Positions 48,670 through 56,854 of a stretch of 64,000 nucleotides of DNA are shown here, piece after piece. The position numbers were made by a program, and so were the translations under genes. Within the stretch, counting starts at the first letter, position 1; the number at the start of each line of letters is the position of its first letter. The notes beneath the pieces are model-generated. The model did not search any database. It was not told where the DNA came from and saw nothing but the letters and a program-made list of their open reading frames with translations. The stretch covers positions 62,001-126,000 of the forward strand of contig NZ_JAAHBP010000021.1 of assembly GCF_023184515.1 (NCBI RefSeq). Reading direction: 5' to 3'. The stretch is from Streptomyces sp. D2-8. Lineage in GTDB: Bacteria; Actinomycetota; Actinomycetes; Streptomycetales; Streptomycetaceae.

Positions 48670-50073
48670 GTGTTGGCCATGGCTTTCCCCGTCGATCTCC
48701 GTCGCTGCCAGATACTCGGTCTGGCCGGTACCGCCTGCCTCGCCCTGGGCGGTGAGACGGCCGGCGCCCTGCCCGTGGGGGACCTTCTCCACCCGGCCTC
48801 CGCTCGCGCCGCCCTCGGCCTGGTCGGCGGGTACTTCGGCGTCGTCCTGCTGATCGCTGCCTGGGCGCTGCTGGGCCGGCTGGTCCGCGGGCCGCGACCA
48901 CCCGCTCCCCGCGCCCTGCTGCTCGTCCTCGCCGTCTGGGCGGCGCCGCTGCTGCTCGCCCCGCCGCTGTTCAGCCGGGACGTCTACAGCTACCTCGCCC
49001 AGGGGGCGATGGTCGAGGCGCACATGGACGTCTACGCGCACGGGCCGTCCCGGCTCGGCGGTCCGCTCGCCGACGAGGTCGCCCCGCTCTGGCGGCACAC
49101 CGGCGCCCCGTACGGCCCGGTGTTCCTCGCCGTCGCCGCGGCCCTGTCGGGTCTGACCCGCGGCGAACTGCCCGCCGGACTGTTCGGGATGCGGCTCGTC
49201 GCCCTCGCCGGCGTGGCCCTGATGGCGGCCGCCCTGCCGCGCCTCGCCCGCCACAGCGGCGCCGACCCGTCCGCCGCGCTGTGGCTGGGCGCCCTCAACC
49301 CGCTCGTCCTGCTGCACCTGGTCGCGGGCGCCCACAACGACGCCGTCATGCTCGGCCTGCTCGGCGTCGGCCTGGTGGCCGCGCTCGGCCGGTGGCCGGT
49401 CCTCGGCGCCGTCCTCGTCACCCTCGCCGCCCTGGTCAAGGCGCCCGCGGTGCTCGGTCTCGCCGCCGTCGTCGTCCTCCAGGTCCGCGCGGGCCGCAGC
49501 CCGGTGAAGGCCCTGGTGACGACCACCGTCGCGGCCGCGGTGACGACCGTCGCCGCGACGGCCGTGGCCGGCACCGGATACGGCTGGGTCGGCGCCCTGA
49601 ACACGCCCGTCTCTCCCCAGAACTGGGCCCTGACCACCCTCCTCGGCCGCGCCACCCAGGCCCTGCTGGAGCACCTGGGCAGCGATCTCGCCCCCCTCGC
49701 GATCCCCGTCTGGCACGCGCTGGGCATCGTGACCGCCGTGGTCGCGATCGTGTTGATCTGGCTGCGGCTGCGCCTGCGGCCGGTGTACGCGCTCGGCCTG
49801 TCCCTGGCGACGGTGGCCGCGCTCGGCCCGGCGGTCCGCCCCTGGTACGCCCTGTGGGGCCTGTTCCTCATCGCCGCCGCCGCACCCAGGACGTCCGTAC
49901 GCCCCCGCACGGCGGCGGTGACCGGTGTGCTCGCGCTGTGCGTCCTGCCCAGCGGCGGCCCGGCGGACACGGGGCAACTCGTCCTGGCCGTCTCCGGCGG
50001 CGCCCTCGCGGTCGTCGTCCTGTGCCAGGCCCACCAGGCCGAACTCGCCCCGGCGCTGGGACGTGCCGCATGA
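48670..50073 (+). CDS. MptB-like polyprenol-phosphomannose-dependent mannosyltransferase
   Basis: This polytopic GT-C protein (467 residues, roughly 11-13 hydrophobic helices) has the first-loop acidic motif PLFSRDVYSYLAQGAMVEAH and HTGAPYGPVFLAVAAALSGL, as in MptB-type alpha-1,6-mannosyltransferases. Donor use (polyprenyl-phosphate mannose) and extracytoplasmic activity follow from the family. The start is uncertain: GTG 48670 (used here) or ATG 48679 giving MAFPVDLRRC. It overlaps the next glycosyltransferase by ATGA, so the two probably act on the same glycan. The product in this organism is unknown. Confidence 0.8.
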   Translation: MLAMAFPVDLRRCQILGLAGTACLALGGETAGALPVGDLLHPASARAALGLVGGYFGVVLLIAAWALLGRLVRGPRPPAPRALLLVLAVWAAPLLLAPPLFSRDVYSYLAQGAMVEAHMDVYAHGPSRLGGPLADEVAPLWRHTGAPYGPVFLAVAAALSGLTRGELPAGLFGMRLVALAGVALMAAALPRLARHSGADPSAALWLGALNPLVLLHLVAGAHNDAVMLGLLGVGLVAALGRWPVLGAVLVTLAALVKAPAVLGLAAVVVLQVRAGRSPVKALVTTTVAAAVTTVAATAVAGTGYGWVGALNTPVSPQNWALTTLLGRATQALLEHLGSDLAPLAIPVWHALGIVTAVVAIVLIWLRLRLRPVYALGLSLATVAALGPAVRPWYALWGLFLIAAAAPRTSVRPRTAAVTGVLALCVLPSGGPADTGQLVLAVSGGALAVVVLCQAHQAELAPALGRAA

Positions 50074-51452
50074 CCCCGGGCCCGCCGCGCACCGACCGGG
50101 GCCGGCTGCTGCTGGTGCTCGCCCTCGCCACGCTGGTGACGGTCTTCACCGCGACCGTGCCGCTGCTGCGCGACTGGTTCGACCTGCGCGTCTACTACGG
50201 CAGCATCGACACCTGGGCCCACCACGGCGGCCGCATCTACGACTATCGGGTGCCCGGCACGTCCTACGGCTTCACCTACCCGCCGTTCGCCGCGGTCGCC
50301 ATGGCGCCGATGGCCCTGCTGGGTCTGCACACCGCGATCGCCGCCGCCCTGGTGCTCAACCTGGCCGCCCTGGCGGTGATCCTGCGCCTGCTCGCCGGAC
50401 CGGACCGGCGGCGCCACGGCTGGTTCGGCTGGGCCCTGATCGCCTGCCTGCTCGCCCTGTTCGAACCGCTCCGCGACACCTTCAGCTTCGGCCAGGTGAA
50501 CCTGCTACTGCTGGCGCTCGTCCTCACCGACGCGACGCTGCTCGCCACCGGGCGCGGACGCCTGGCGGGTGCCGGCATCGGGCTGGCGGCCGCCATCAAA
50601 CTCACGCCCGCGCTGTTCATCGGACTGCTGCTGGTGGCCGGACGGCGGCGCGCGGCGGCGGTCGCGACGGCCGTCGCCCTCGGGGCAACGGCCCTCGCGG
50701 CCGGGGTGGATCCGGACGCCTCGCGCTTCTACTGGACCGAGGCGCTGTGGGACACCGACCGCGTGGGGCGCCTCGGTTACGTCTCGAACCAGTCGGTGCA
50801 GGGCATCCTGGCCCGGCTCGGCGTCGAGGACCGGGCCGTGTGGGCGGTGGTGGTCCTGCTGATCCTCGGCGTGTGGGCCGTGCGGACGCGCCGTGCCGCC
50901 GTGGCGGGGGACTGGACGGCGGCGTTCGCGCTGACCGGCCTCGCCGCCTGTCTCGTCAGCCCGATCACATGGGTACACCATCTGGTGTGGCTGCTGCCGT
51001 CCTTCGCCGTGCTGGTCCGCGCGGGGCGCCGCCGGGTCGCGGGCGCCCTGTACGCGGTGCTGTGCACGAGCGTGGTGTGGCTGTGGTGCGACGACGCGTC
51101 CGGCGTCGACGGGTTCCTGGGCGGCAACACCTACGTCTGGATCACCCTGGGCCTGCTGCTGTGGCTGCCGGTGGGTCAGCTCCGTCCGGGTCTGCGGACC
51201 GGAAGCCGCAGCACCAGCACCACGATCGCCGCGCCCGTACCGGCGGCGCCGGCGATCAGCCACGCCCTCGTCCAGACGGACCCGTGCTCCTCCGGTACGG
51301 CCGCCGCGACCGCGGGCGGCGTCGTCGCCGGCCGTGCGGGCGTGGCCGGCGCGCCGAGCGAGCCCACCGCCTCGACCCTCCCGGCCGACTCGAAGCCCCA
51401 GTCGAGCAGCGAGCGCGCCTCCTCGTACACGGCGGACCCGCCGCCCTCCTGA
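50070..51452 (+). CDS. GT87 (PimE-like, DUF2029) mannosyltransferase with antisense-overlapping tail
   Basis: This 460-residue polytopic GT-C enzyme has the GT87 first-loop region LRVYYGSIDTWAHHGGRIYD followed by VPGTSYGFTYPPFAAVAM, then LFEPLRDTFSFGQVNLLLLA and SPITWVHHLVWLLP, all typical. The membrane part ends near residue 370 (LLLWLPVGQLRP). The remaining roughly 90 residues are a Ser/Ala/Thr/Pro-rich tail encoded entirely opposite the 3' end of the carboxypeptidase gene. That tail looks like read-through after loss of an original stop. The family donor is polyprenyl-phosphate mannose, and the acceptor is unknown. Confidence 0.82.
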   Translation: MTPGPPRTDRGRLLLVLALATLVTVFTATVPLLRDWFDLRVYYGSIDTWAHHGGRIYDYRVPGTSYGFTYPPFAAVAMAPMALLGLHTAIAAALVLNLAALAVILRLLAGPDRRRHGWFGWALIACLLALFEPLRDTFSFGQVNLLLLALVLTDATLLATGRGRLAGAGIGLAAAIKLTPALFIGLLLVAGRRRAAAVATAVALGATALAAGVDPDASRFYWTEALWDTDRVGRLGYVSNQSVQGILARLGVEDRAVWAVVVLLILGVWAVRTRRAAVAGDWTAAFALTGLAACLVSPITWVHHLVWLLPSFAVLVRAGRRRVAGALYAVLCTSVVWLWCDDASGVDGFLGGNTYVWITLGLLLWLPVGQLRPGLRTGSRSTSTTIAAPVPAAPAISHALVQTDPCSSGTAAATAGGVVAGRAGVAGAPSEPTASTLPADSKPQSSSERASSYTADPPPS

Positions 51453-52348
51453 GGATTCATCACCGTCACGACCAGGGTGCGCCCGTCCCGCCGCGCCGCC
51501 GCGACGAGCGTGCTGCCGGCCTTGCTGGTGTAACCGTTCTTGATCCCGATCAGCCCCCGGTACGGCTTCACCCCCTTGGCGCCGCTCAGCAGCCGGTTGG
51601 TGTTGAGGATCGGGTACGACCAGCCGCCGCCACCGGGGAACTTGGCCTCGACGGTGGCGCAGTACCGGGCGAAGTCGGGGTTGCGCAGTCCCACCCGGCC
51701 GAACACCGCCAGGTCGTACGCCGACGACACCTGGCCGGGCGCGTCGTAGCCGTCGGGCGACACCACGCGGGTGTCGAGGGCGCCGAGGGCCCGGGCTGTG
51801 GCCTGCATCCGCTGGGCCGTGACCCGCCAGCCGCCGTTGAGCTCGGCCAGGACGTGCACGGCGTCGTTGCCCGAGTTGAGGAAGACACCGCGCCACAGGT
51901 CGGCGATCCGGTAGGTACGGCCCTCGGCGACCCCGACCAGGCTGCTGCCGGCACCGATGCCCCGGAGCTCCCGCTCGCGGACCGTGTGCCGGATGCCCGC
52001 CGGCAGTGCGGGCAGCACGGTGAGGGCGAACAGGGTCTTCAGGGTGCTGGCCGGGGGCAGCTTGCGGTGCGCGTTGTGGGCGGCGAGCACCTCGCCGGTA
52101 CGGGCGTCGGCCACCACCCAGGACAGCGCGGAAACCTCCGGGACGCGAGGCACCCCGGCGCGCGGGCGGACCTGGGTGCCGGAACGGTAGAGCAGCGAGG
52201 GGTGCGGTGCCGCGGCCCTCGGCCCGCCCGGCGGAGTGGGCTCCGCCCCGCCGGGGTCGGCCGCCGCCGCGGGCATCAGCGCCAGGAGCCCCGCACAACA
52301 GAGCGCACCGGCCGACACGGCCACCCGGGAAGAGAATCCGTTGATCAT
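51176..52348 (-). CDS. D-alanyl-D-alanine carboxypeptidase (low-molecular-weight PBP)
   Basis: This 390-residue secreted, membrane-tethered penicillin-binding protein trims the peptidoglycan pentapeptide. It has a signal sequence (residues 1-31), SxxK motif STLK at 101-104, SGN at 159-161 and KNG at 270-272 in GIKNGYTSKAGST. It ends in a C-terminal membrane helix (AWLIAGAAGTGAAIVVLVL) with a short basic tail. ATG 52348 sits inside a 20-bp palindrome and has no clear ribosome site. An in-frame start at 52414 exists but would put extra residues before the signal sequence. Its 3' end overlaps the convergent GT87 gene by 277 bp. Confidence 0.9.
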   Translation of the reverse strand: MINGFSSRVAVSAGALCCAGLLALMPAAAADPGGAEPTPPGGPRAAAPHPSLLYRSGTQVRPRAGVPRVPEVSALSWVVADARTGEVLAAHNAHRKLPPASTLKTLFALTVLPALPAGIRHTVRERELRGIGAGSSLVGVAEGRTYRIADLWRGVFLNSGNDAVHVLAELNGGWRVTAQRMQATARALGALDTRVVSPDGYDAPGQVSSAYDLAVFGRVGLRNPDFARYCATVEAKFPGGGGWSYPILNTNRLLSGAKGVKPYRGLIGIKNGYTSKAGSTLVAAARRDGRTLVVTVMNPQEGGGSAVYEEARSLLDWGFESAGRVEAVGSLGAPATPARPATTPPAVAAAVPEEHGSVWTRAWLIAGAAGTGAAIVVLVLRLPVRRPGRS

Positions 52349-52358
52349 ATGATCAACG
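52339..52358. promoter_or_regulatory. 20-bp perfect palindrome over the carboxypeptidase start codon
   Basis: CGTTGATCATATGATCAACG is perfectly self-complementary and contains the minus-strand ATG (52348-52346) at its centre. It is AT-rich against the genome background. It may be an operator, or a hairpin hiding the start codon. Confidence 0.5.
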
Positions 52359-52445
52359 TAGGAACGGACCTGCTCCGCGCGGCGACGACGGGGCCGCACT
52401 CCACGCGCTGGCACCCGGATGGATGATCCCCTTGTGACCGACGCG

Positions 52446-53588
52446 TCAGCCCTGCGGCAGGGTCGGCTGGATGCGCCGCAGGAACGTCGCGTTGTCCGGT
52501 GTCTCGCGCATCCGCTCCAGGAGGGTCTCCAGACCGCCCTGCCCGTCCCGGCCCTGCAGCACGCGCCGCAGCCCCTGGACGGCCGCCACCTCGGCCGTAT
52601 TCAGCAGGAGTTCCTCGCGGCGGGTGCCCGAGGGAGTGATGTCGACGGCCGGGAACACGCGGCGGGAGGCCGGGTCCCGGCTCAGGCGGAGCTCCATGTT
52701 GCCGGTGCTCTTCAGCTCCTCGAAGTAGAAGTCGTCGGCCCGGGAACCGGTTTCCACCAGGGCGGTCGCGAGGATCGTGAGGGAACCGCCCTCCTCGGCC
52801 GACCGGGCGGCGCCGAAGAACCGCTTGGGGCCGGTCAGCGCGGACGCGTCGACGCCCCCGGTGAGGATGCGGCCACCTGAAGCGGCCGCGTTGTTGTGCG
52901 CCCGGCACAGCCGGGTCAGCGAGTCGAGCAGGACCACGACGTCCTCGCCGGCCTCGACGCGCCGCTTGGCGCGCTCGATCACGAGGTCGGCGAGCGCGAC
53001 GTGCTGCTTGGCGCTGCGGTCGAAGGTCGAGGCGTACACCTCGCCCCGCACGCAGCGCTGCATGTCGGTGACCTCCTCGGGCCGCTCGTCGAGCAGCAGC
53101 ATCATCAGCCGGCTCTCGGGATGGTTGCCGGTGACGGCGGCGGCGAACTGCTGGAGGAGGACGGTCTTGCCGGTCTTGGGCGGGGCCACGATGAGCCCGC
53201 GCTGGCCCTTGCCCACCGGCGCGATCAGGTCGACGACGCGTCCGGCCAGTCCGGCGGCCGGGTGCTCGAGCCGCAGCCGCTCGTGCGGATGCAGCGGCGT
53301 CAGGTCCCGGAAGTGGCGCCGGTCGCGCAGGTTCCCGGGCGTACGGCCGTCGATGCGTACGACGTCGGTGAGGCCGCTCCGGTCGCCGCGCACGCCCTGG
53401 ACGAGGTCGCCCTTGCGCAGGCCGTACCGGCGGATCAGCGCGGGGGAGACCGCGGCGTCGGCGGGCGAGGGCAGGCAGTTCCCGGCGCGCAGGTGCCCCT
53501 TCCCGCTCGCGTCGATGTCGAGGACACCGGCCACGGTCCGGGCCGGGGACTGCTGCCGGACGGGTGGGTTTTCGAGTGTGGTGGTCAT
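52446..53588 (-). CDS. rho: short Rho-type transcription termination factor
   Basis: This is a 380-residue Rho ATPase/helicase. It has the primary RNA-binding OSB domain (GVLDIDASGKGHLRAGNCLP, VSPALIRRYGLRKGDLVQG), a P-loop APPKTGKT at residues 135-142, Walker B/Q-loop LLLDERPEEVTDMQR, DSLTRLCRAHN and an R-loop region GGVDASALTGPKRFFGAAR. It lacks the long Arg/Asp-rich N-terminal insert of the main actinobacterial Rho (typically 600-700 residues), so it is probably a second, compact paralogue. ATG 53588 was chosen because MTTTLENPP directly precedes the conserved domain. An in-frame open leader continues to 53801. Confidence 0.92.
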   Translation of the reverse strand: MTTTLENPPVRQQSPARTVAGVLDIDASGKGHLRAGNCLPSPADAAVSPALIRRYGLRKGDLVQGVRGDRSGLTDVVRIDGRTPGNLRDRRHFRDLTPLHPHERLRLEHPAAGLAGRVVDLIAPVGKGQRGLIVAPPKTGKTVLLQQFAAAVTGNHPESRLMMLLLDERPEEVTDMQRCVRGEVYASTFDRSAKQHVALADLVIERAKRRVEAGEDVVVLLDSLTRLCRAHNNAAASGGRILTGGVDASALTGPKRFFGAARSAEEGGSLTILATALVETGSRADDFYFEELKSTGNMELRLSRDPASRRVFPAVDITPSGTRREELLLNTAEVAAVQGLRRVLQGRDGQGGLETLLERMRETPDNATFLRRIQPTLPQG

Positions 53589-53839
53589 GGTGGTGTGTGT
53601 CCTTTCACGGACGGCAGGCATGGGACATGCGAAGGGAGGGGGAGAGGGCCGCGAAGGGAGGGCCTGTGGCACGACTCCGGGCGGCGGGGGAACAGCACCT
53701 CGGATACGACGGAACGCGTCGTGGTGCTGGAAATGAAGGAGAGAGAGGATGAACTGGCACCGGCGCCCGCAAAGAGGGGCGTGCACGAATGCTGCTCGCA
53801 CTTTACCACCGATGGCGGTGGATGGGGGCCGACTCTACC
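53589..53839 (-). promoter_or_regulatory. pyrimidine-rich, G-poor rho leader with a bulged hairpin (rut-like)
   Basis: On the transcribed strand the 251 nt before the short rho gene are strongly C/U-rich and G-poor, with long runs such as CATCCTCTCTCTCCTTCATT and CCCTCTCCCCCTCCCTTCGC. That is the base bias of Rho utilisation sites. A hairpin lies in the middle: CAGCACC (53693-53699) plus ACGACG (53706-53711) pair with CGTCGT (53717-53722) and GGTGCTG (53723-53729). Rho autoregulation through leader termination is the inferred role. Confidence 0.5.
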
Positions 53840-54667
53840 TCAGCGAGTGGCCAGCAGCCCGTACAACAGCGGGATCCGCGGCTCGGGCAGCCGCCACCAG
53901 CCGGACTCCGTACGGACCATCTGAGGCCAGCGCGGCCAGGGAAGTTCGTCGCCTTCCCGCAGTCGCCGCACGGCGAGTCCCGCGTCCGTCAACGCGTTGA
54001 CGACCTCGCCCATTCCGTGCATCCACTCGTAACTGTCCGTGGTGCCCTCGACGGCGGGCCCGTCCGTGTAGGTGTGGGTCCCGTTGCGGTGCACCGGGCC
54101 GGCGCCGCCCAGGTAGTCGTGGCGCAGGAGCAGCTCCGGTCCCTCGCCCGGGGCGGGCTTGGGGCCGAGCGAGTTGAGCAGGGGATGGAACTCGACGACG
54201 TACAACCGGCCGCCGGGACGCAGGAGCCGGCCGACGATCTCCGCCCACCGGTGCAGGTCGGGGAGGTAGCACAGGGCGCCCTTGCCGGTGTAGACGACGT
54301 CGAACCGCCGCCCGTCCAGGGCCTCGACGGCGTCGTACACGTTCGCCCGTACGTACGTCACGTCCGCGCCGGCCTGCGCCGCGATGTCCTGGGCGGCCGC
54401 CACGGACGCCGCGGAGAAATCCAGGCCGACGGCCCGGGCGCCGCGCCGCGCGAAGGCGATCGTCTCCGTGCCGAGATGACACTGGAGATGCAGCACCTCA
54501 CGCCCGGCCAGCTCGCCGAGGTCCTCCCACTCGAACGGGGCGAACCAGCGCTCGGGGTCGAGGTCCTGGTCGAGACCGTAGAAGCGGCTGGCGAGATGGA
54601 CGGGCGTGCGGGCGTCCCAGTTCGCCTGGTTGGCCCGCATCAGCCGGTCGTGCTCGGCGGACGTCAT
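53840..54667 (-). CDS. class I SAM-dependent methyltransferase
   Basis: The 275-residue Rossmann-fold methyltransferase has motif I as VLHLQCHLGTETIAFARRGA, motif II in GLDFSAASVAAAQD, and RFDVVYTGKGALCYLPDLHR and LLRPGGRLYVVEFHPLLN further on. The HLQCHLGTET form is typical of a Streptomyces methyltransferase subgroup of unknown substrate. ATG 54667 is preferred to the TTG at 54679. It stands alone, with the rho leader downstream. Small-molecule O- or N-methylation is possible but unproven. Confidence 0.85.
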   Translation of the reverse strand: MTSAEHDRLMRANQANWDARTPVHLASRFYGLDQDLDPERWFAPFEWEDLGELAGREVLHLQCHLGTETIAFARRGARAVGLDFSAASVAAAQDIAAQAGADVTYVRANVYDAVEALDGRRFDVVYTGKGALCYLPDLHRWAEIVGRLLRPGGRLYVVEFHPLLNSLGPKPAPGEGPELLLRHDYLGGAGPVHRNGTHTYTDGPAVEGTTDSYEWMHGMGEVVNALTDAGLAVRRLREGDELPWPRWPQMVRTESGWWRLPEPRIPLLYGLLATR

Positions 54668-54737
54668 GAGGACATCCAACCGTCAACCGGCCGTGGGTGC
54701 CGGGAGAACGCGCGAAACGGATCTCCGGACGTGTCGC

Positions 54738-55136
54738 TCAGACCGAGCGGGCCCGCGCCTCCTCGGCGATCCGCTCGAACTGCTCGCCCATGGCCGCCGC
54801 GAGGGCCTGGGCCCCCGACAACGGGCGCACCATCACCGTGAATTCGTCGATGAGCCCGTCCTCGTCGAGGTGGATGAAGTCGCAGCCGTTGATCTCCCGG
54901 TCGCCCACACGCGCGGTGAAGACCAGGGCGTGGTCGCGGCCGTTCACGTCGTTGATCTCGCGCACGTAGCGGAAGTCCTGGAAGACCCCGGAGACGGCGC
55001 GCAGGATCGCGGCCGTGATCGCCTTTCCGGCGTACGGCTTGAACACGACCGGGCTGGTGAAGACGACGTCCGGCGCCAGCAGCGCCTCGGCGGCGTCGAG
55101 GTCGAGCTTCTCGACCGCCTCACGGAATGCACGCAT
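54738..55136 (-). CDS. SnoaL-like/NTF2-fold protein
   Basis: The 132-residue protein has a cone-shaped NTF2-like fold signature: MRAFREAVEKLDLDAAEALL, APDVVFTSPVVFKPYAGKAI and GREINGCDFIHLDEDGLIDE-like strands ending EFTVMVRPLSGAQALAAAM. Such proteins can be isomerases, cyclases or simple ligand binders, and no catalytic set is decisive here. ATG 55136 has AAGG upstream and is preferred to the TTG at 55154. It is divergent from the padR gene across the repeated operator and is likely to be its target. Confidence 0.8.
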   Translation of the reverse strand: MRAFREAVEKLDLDAAEALLAPDVVFTSPVVFKPYAGKAITAAILRAVSGVFQDFRYVREINDVNGRDHALVFTARVGDREINGCDFIHLDEDGLIDEFTVMVRPLSGAQALAAAMGEQFERIAEEARARSV

Positions 55137-55146
55137 CGAACCCGCC

Positions 55147-55193
55147 TTAGTCAATTTGTTGAGTAGGTGCGGAATAGATTAGTCAACCGTTGA
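55147..55193. promoter_or_regulatory. paired PadR-like operator repeats
   Basis: TTAGTCAATTTGTTGA (55147-55162) and TTAGTCAACCGTTGA (55179-55193) are direct copies 32 bp apart, about three helical turns. Each contains a TCAA/TTGA inverted pair. They fill the 69-nt space between the divergent snoaL-like and padR genes. Confidence 0.65.
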
Positions 55194-55205
55194 TACGGTG
55201 TCCAC

Positions 55206-55769
55206 ATGTCTCTCAAGTACGCCGTTCTGGCGGCGCTCCTGGAGGGCGAGGCCTCGGGGTACGAGCTGTCGAAGGTGTTCGACGTGTCGCTGGCCAACTT
55301 CTGGGCCTCGACCCCGCAGCAGCTCTACCGGGAACTGGAACGCCTCGCCCGGGACGGACTGATCGAGGCCAGGATGGTGCGCCAGGAACGGCGTCCCGAC
55401 AAGCGCATGTTCACGCTGACCGAGGCCGGCCGCCAGGACCTGCACGCGTTCGCCGCCACGCCGCCCCGGCGGCCCACCGCCATCCGCGACGAACTCCTCA
55501 TCAAGATCCAGGCCATGGACGGCGCGGAACCGGGTGCGACCCGTGCGCTGGTCGAGGAGCGCGAGGCGTGGGCCCGCGGCAAGCTCGCCCGCTACCGGCG
55601 CGTGCGCGAGCGCCTCCTGGCCGGCCGCGGCGAGGAGGAGTACCTCCGGGAGGCCGACCGCGTCGGCCCGTACCTCACCCTGATGGGAGGCATCGCCTTC
55701 GAGGAGGAGAACGTCCGCTGGTGCGAGCGCGTACTCGCCGTCCTGAAGCAACGCGCTCCCCTAGGCTGA
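55206..55769 (+). CDS. PadR-family transcriptional regulator
   Basis: The 187-residue protein has a PadR winged helix at residues 1-85 (SLKYAVLAALLEGEASGYEL, QQLYRELERLARDGLIEARM, DKRMFTLTEAGRQDL). A C-terminal helical Vir_act_alpha-type dimerisation domain includes YLREADRVGPYLTLMGGIAF. It is divergent from the snoaL-like gene and 4 nt ahead of a methyltransferase gene. It probably controls both units through the repeats at 55147-55193. The ligand is unknown. Confidence 0.9.
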   Translation: MSLKYAVLAALLEGEASGYELSKVFDVSLANFWASTPQQLYRELERLARDGLIEARMVRQERRPDKRMFTLTEAGRQDLHAFAATPPRRPTAIRDELLIKIQAMDGAEPGATRALVEEREAWARGKLARYRRVRERLLAGRGEEEYLREADRVGPYLTLMGGIAFEEENVRWCERVLAVLKQRAPLG

Positions 55770-55773
55770 GCCG

Positions 55774-56499
55774 ATGTTCAGCCCCGAAGGCCCCAGTCTG
55801 CGCGAGCTCGCCGTCCAGGCGTTGTCGTCCGTCGAGCGCGGCTACGACCTCCTCGCGCCGAAGTTCGACCACACGCCCTTCCGGACACCCGACGCGGTCC
55901 TCGACGCCGTCGGCTCGGCACTGCGGCGGACGGGGCCCTTCGGCGCCGGACTCGACCTGTGCTGCGGCACCGGAGCGGGCATCGGGGTGCTGGCGGGGGT
56001 GTGCCGGGAGCGGGTCACCGGCGTCGACTTCAGCGCGGGCATGCTCGACGTCGCTCGGGAGCAGGTCAGGCCGAAGGGCCCGCCGGTCTCCTGGGTCCGG
56101 GCCGACGCCCGCGCCCTGCCCTTCGCGCCCGCCTTCGACCTGGTGGTGAGCTTCGGCGCCTTCGGGCACTTCCTGCCCCGCGAACTGCCCGGGCTGTTCG
56201 CGCAGGTCCGGTCCGTGCTGCGGCCGGGCGGCTGCTTCGCGTTCCCACTGGTCGCCCCGCCCCGCCCGGGCTCGCTCGGCTACTGGATGCTGCTCGGCTT
56301 CGACACTGTGATGCGGGTGCGCAACGCGCTCTGGCGGCCTCCGTTCGTCATGTACTACCGCGCGTTCCGCCTCGGGGACGTGCAGCGCGAACTCGCGGAG
56401 GCCGGCTTCCGGGTGGAGCTCCACCCGCTCCCGGAGTTCGGGCGGCGACCGGACGGCAGCCCCCGGGTGCGGCTCGTCATGGCCCGGCTGCCGGGCTAG
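55774..56499 (+). CDS. class I SAM-dependent methyltransferase
   Basis: This 241-residue enzyme has motif I GLDLCCGTGAGIGVLAGV, GVDFSAGMLDVAREQ, VRADARALPFAPAFDLVVS and LRPGGCFAFPLVAP, the standard methyltransferase type 11/25 order. The start lies 4 nt after the padR stop, so it is probably cotranscribed with padR. The methyl acceptor is unknown. Its C-terminal half contains a hydrophobic stretch (SLGYWMLLGFDTVM) that could touch a membrane or a lipid substrate. Confidence 0.85.
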   Translation: MFSPEGPSLRELAVQALSSVERGYDLLAPKFDHTPFRTPDAVLDAVGSALRRTGPFGAGLDLCCGTGAGIGVLAGVCRERVTGVDFSAGMLDVAREQVRPKGPPVSWVRADARALPFAPAFDLVVSFGAFGHFLPRELPGLFAQVRSVLRPGGCFAFPLVAPPRPGSLGYWMLLGFDTVMRVRNALWRPPFVMYYRAFRLGDVQRELAEAGFRVELHPLPEFGRRPDGSPRVRLVMARLPG

Positions 56500-56503
56500 G
56501 TGT

Positions 56504-56660
56504 ATTGAGTCGCAGCAGTGGTCGGTGCCGGAGTCGTTGCTGCCTGCGGTGGGCATAAGTCGCGGGTGGCCTGGCTGTCGGCGGCTGATAGACGGTGTGC
56601 GGTGGCGGGTTCGGACCGGAGTTCCGTGGCGGGACCTGCCGTACGGTTCAGGTCGCGGCG
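56504..56660 (+). pseudogene. IS5-type transposase N-terminal scar
   Basis: One frame reads SLLPAVGISRGWPGCRRLID and then GVRWRVRTGVPWRDLPYGSG, the N-terminal DUF4096-like domain of IS5-family transposases. It then degenerates, with no DDE domain. The frame remains open into the following merR gene by chance. The rest of the 355-nt gap (56661-56854) holds no recognisable gene apart from the merR ribosome site. Confidence 0.7.
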
Positions 56661-56854
56661 GTTCATCAGTGGCTGTGAACCCTCAGCCTGCCGTCGTACG
56701 GATGCCGCAGCAGGAAGGGACGGCCCTGCGGTCGTTACGGAGGAAGGGCGCATTTCTTGGCATCGGGCGGAGCGGTGTGTGGGGTTGCACCTTCCGTAGC
56801 GGCATGTGGTCCGGTGGACTTACGTCCCGATGCCTTGAGGAAAGGTCCCTGCTC

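Noticed and set aside
48670..53588. A new cell-envelope biosynthetic cluster joining mannosyltransferases, carboxypeptidase and Rho
   Set aside because: The genes are convergent or separated and share no promoter. Proximity alone does not support one system.
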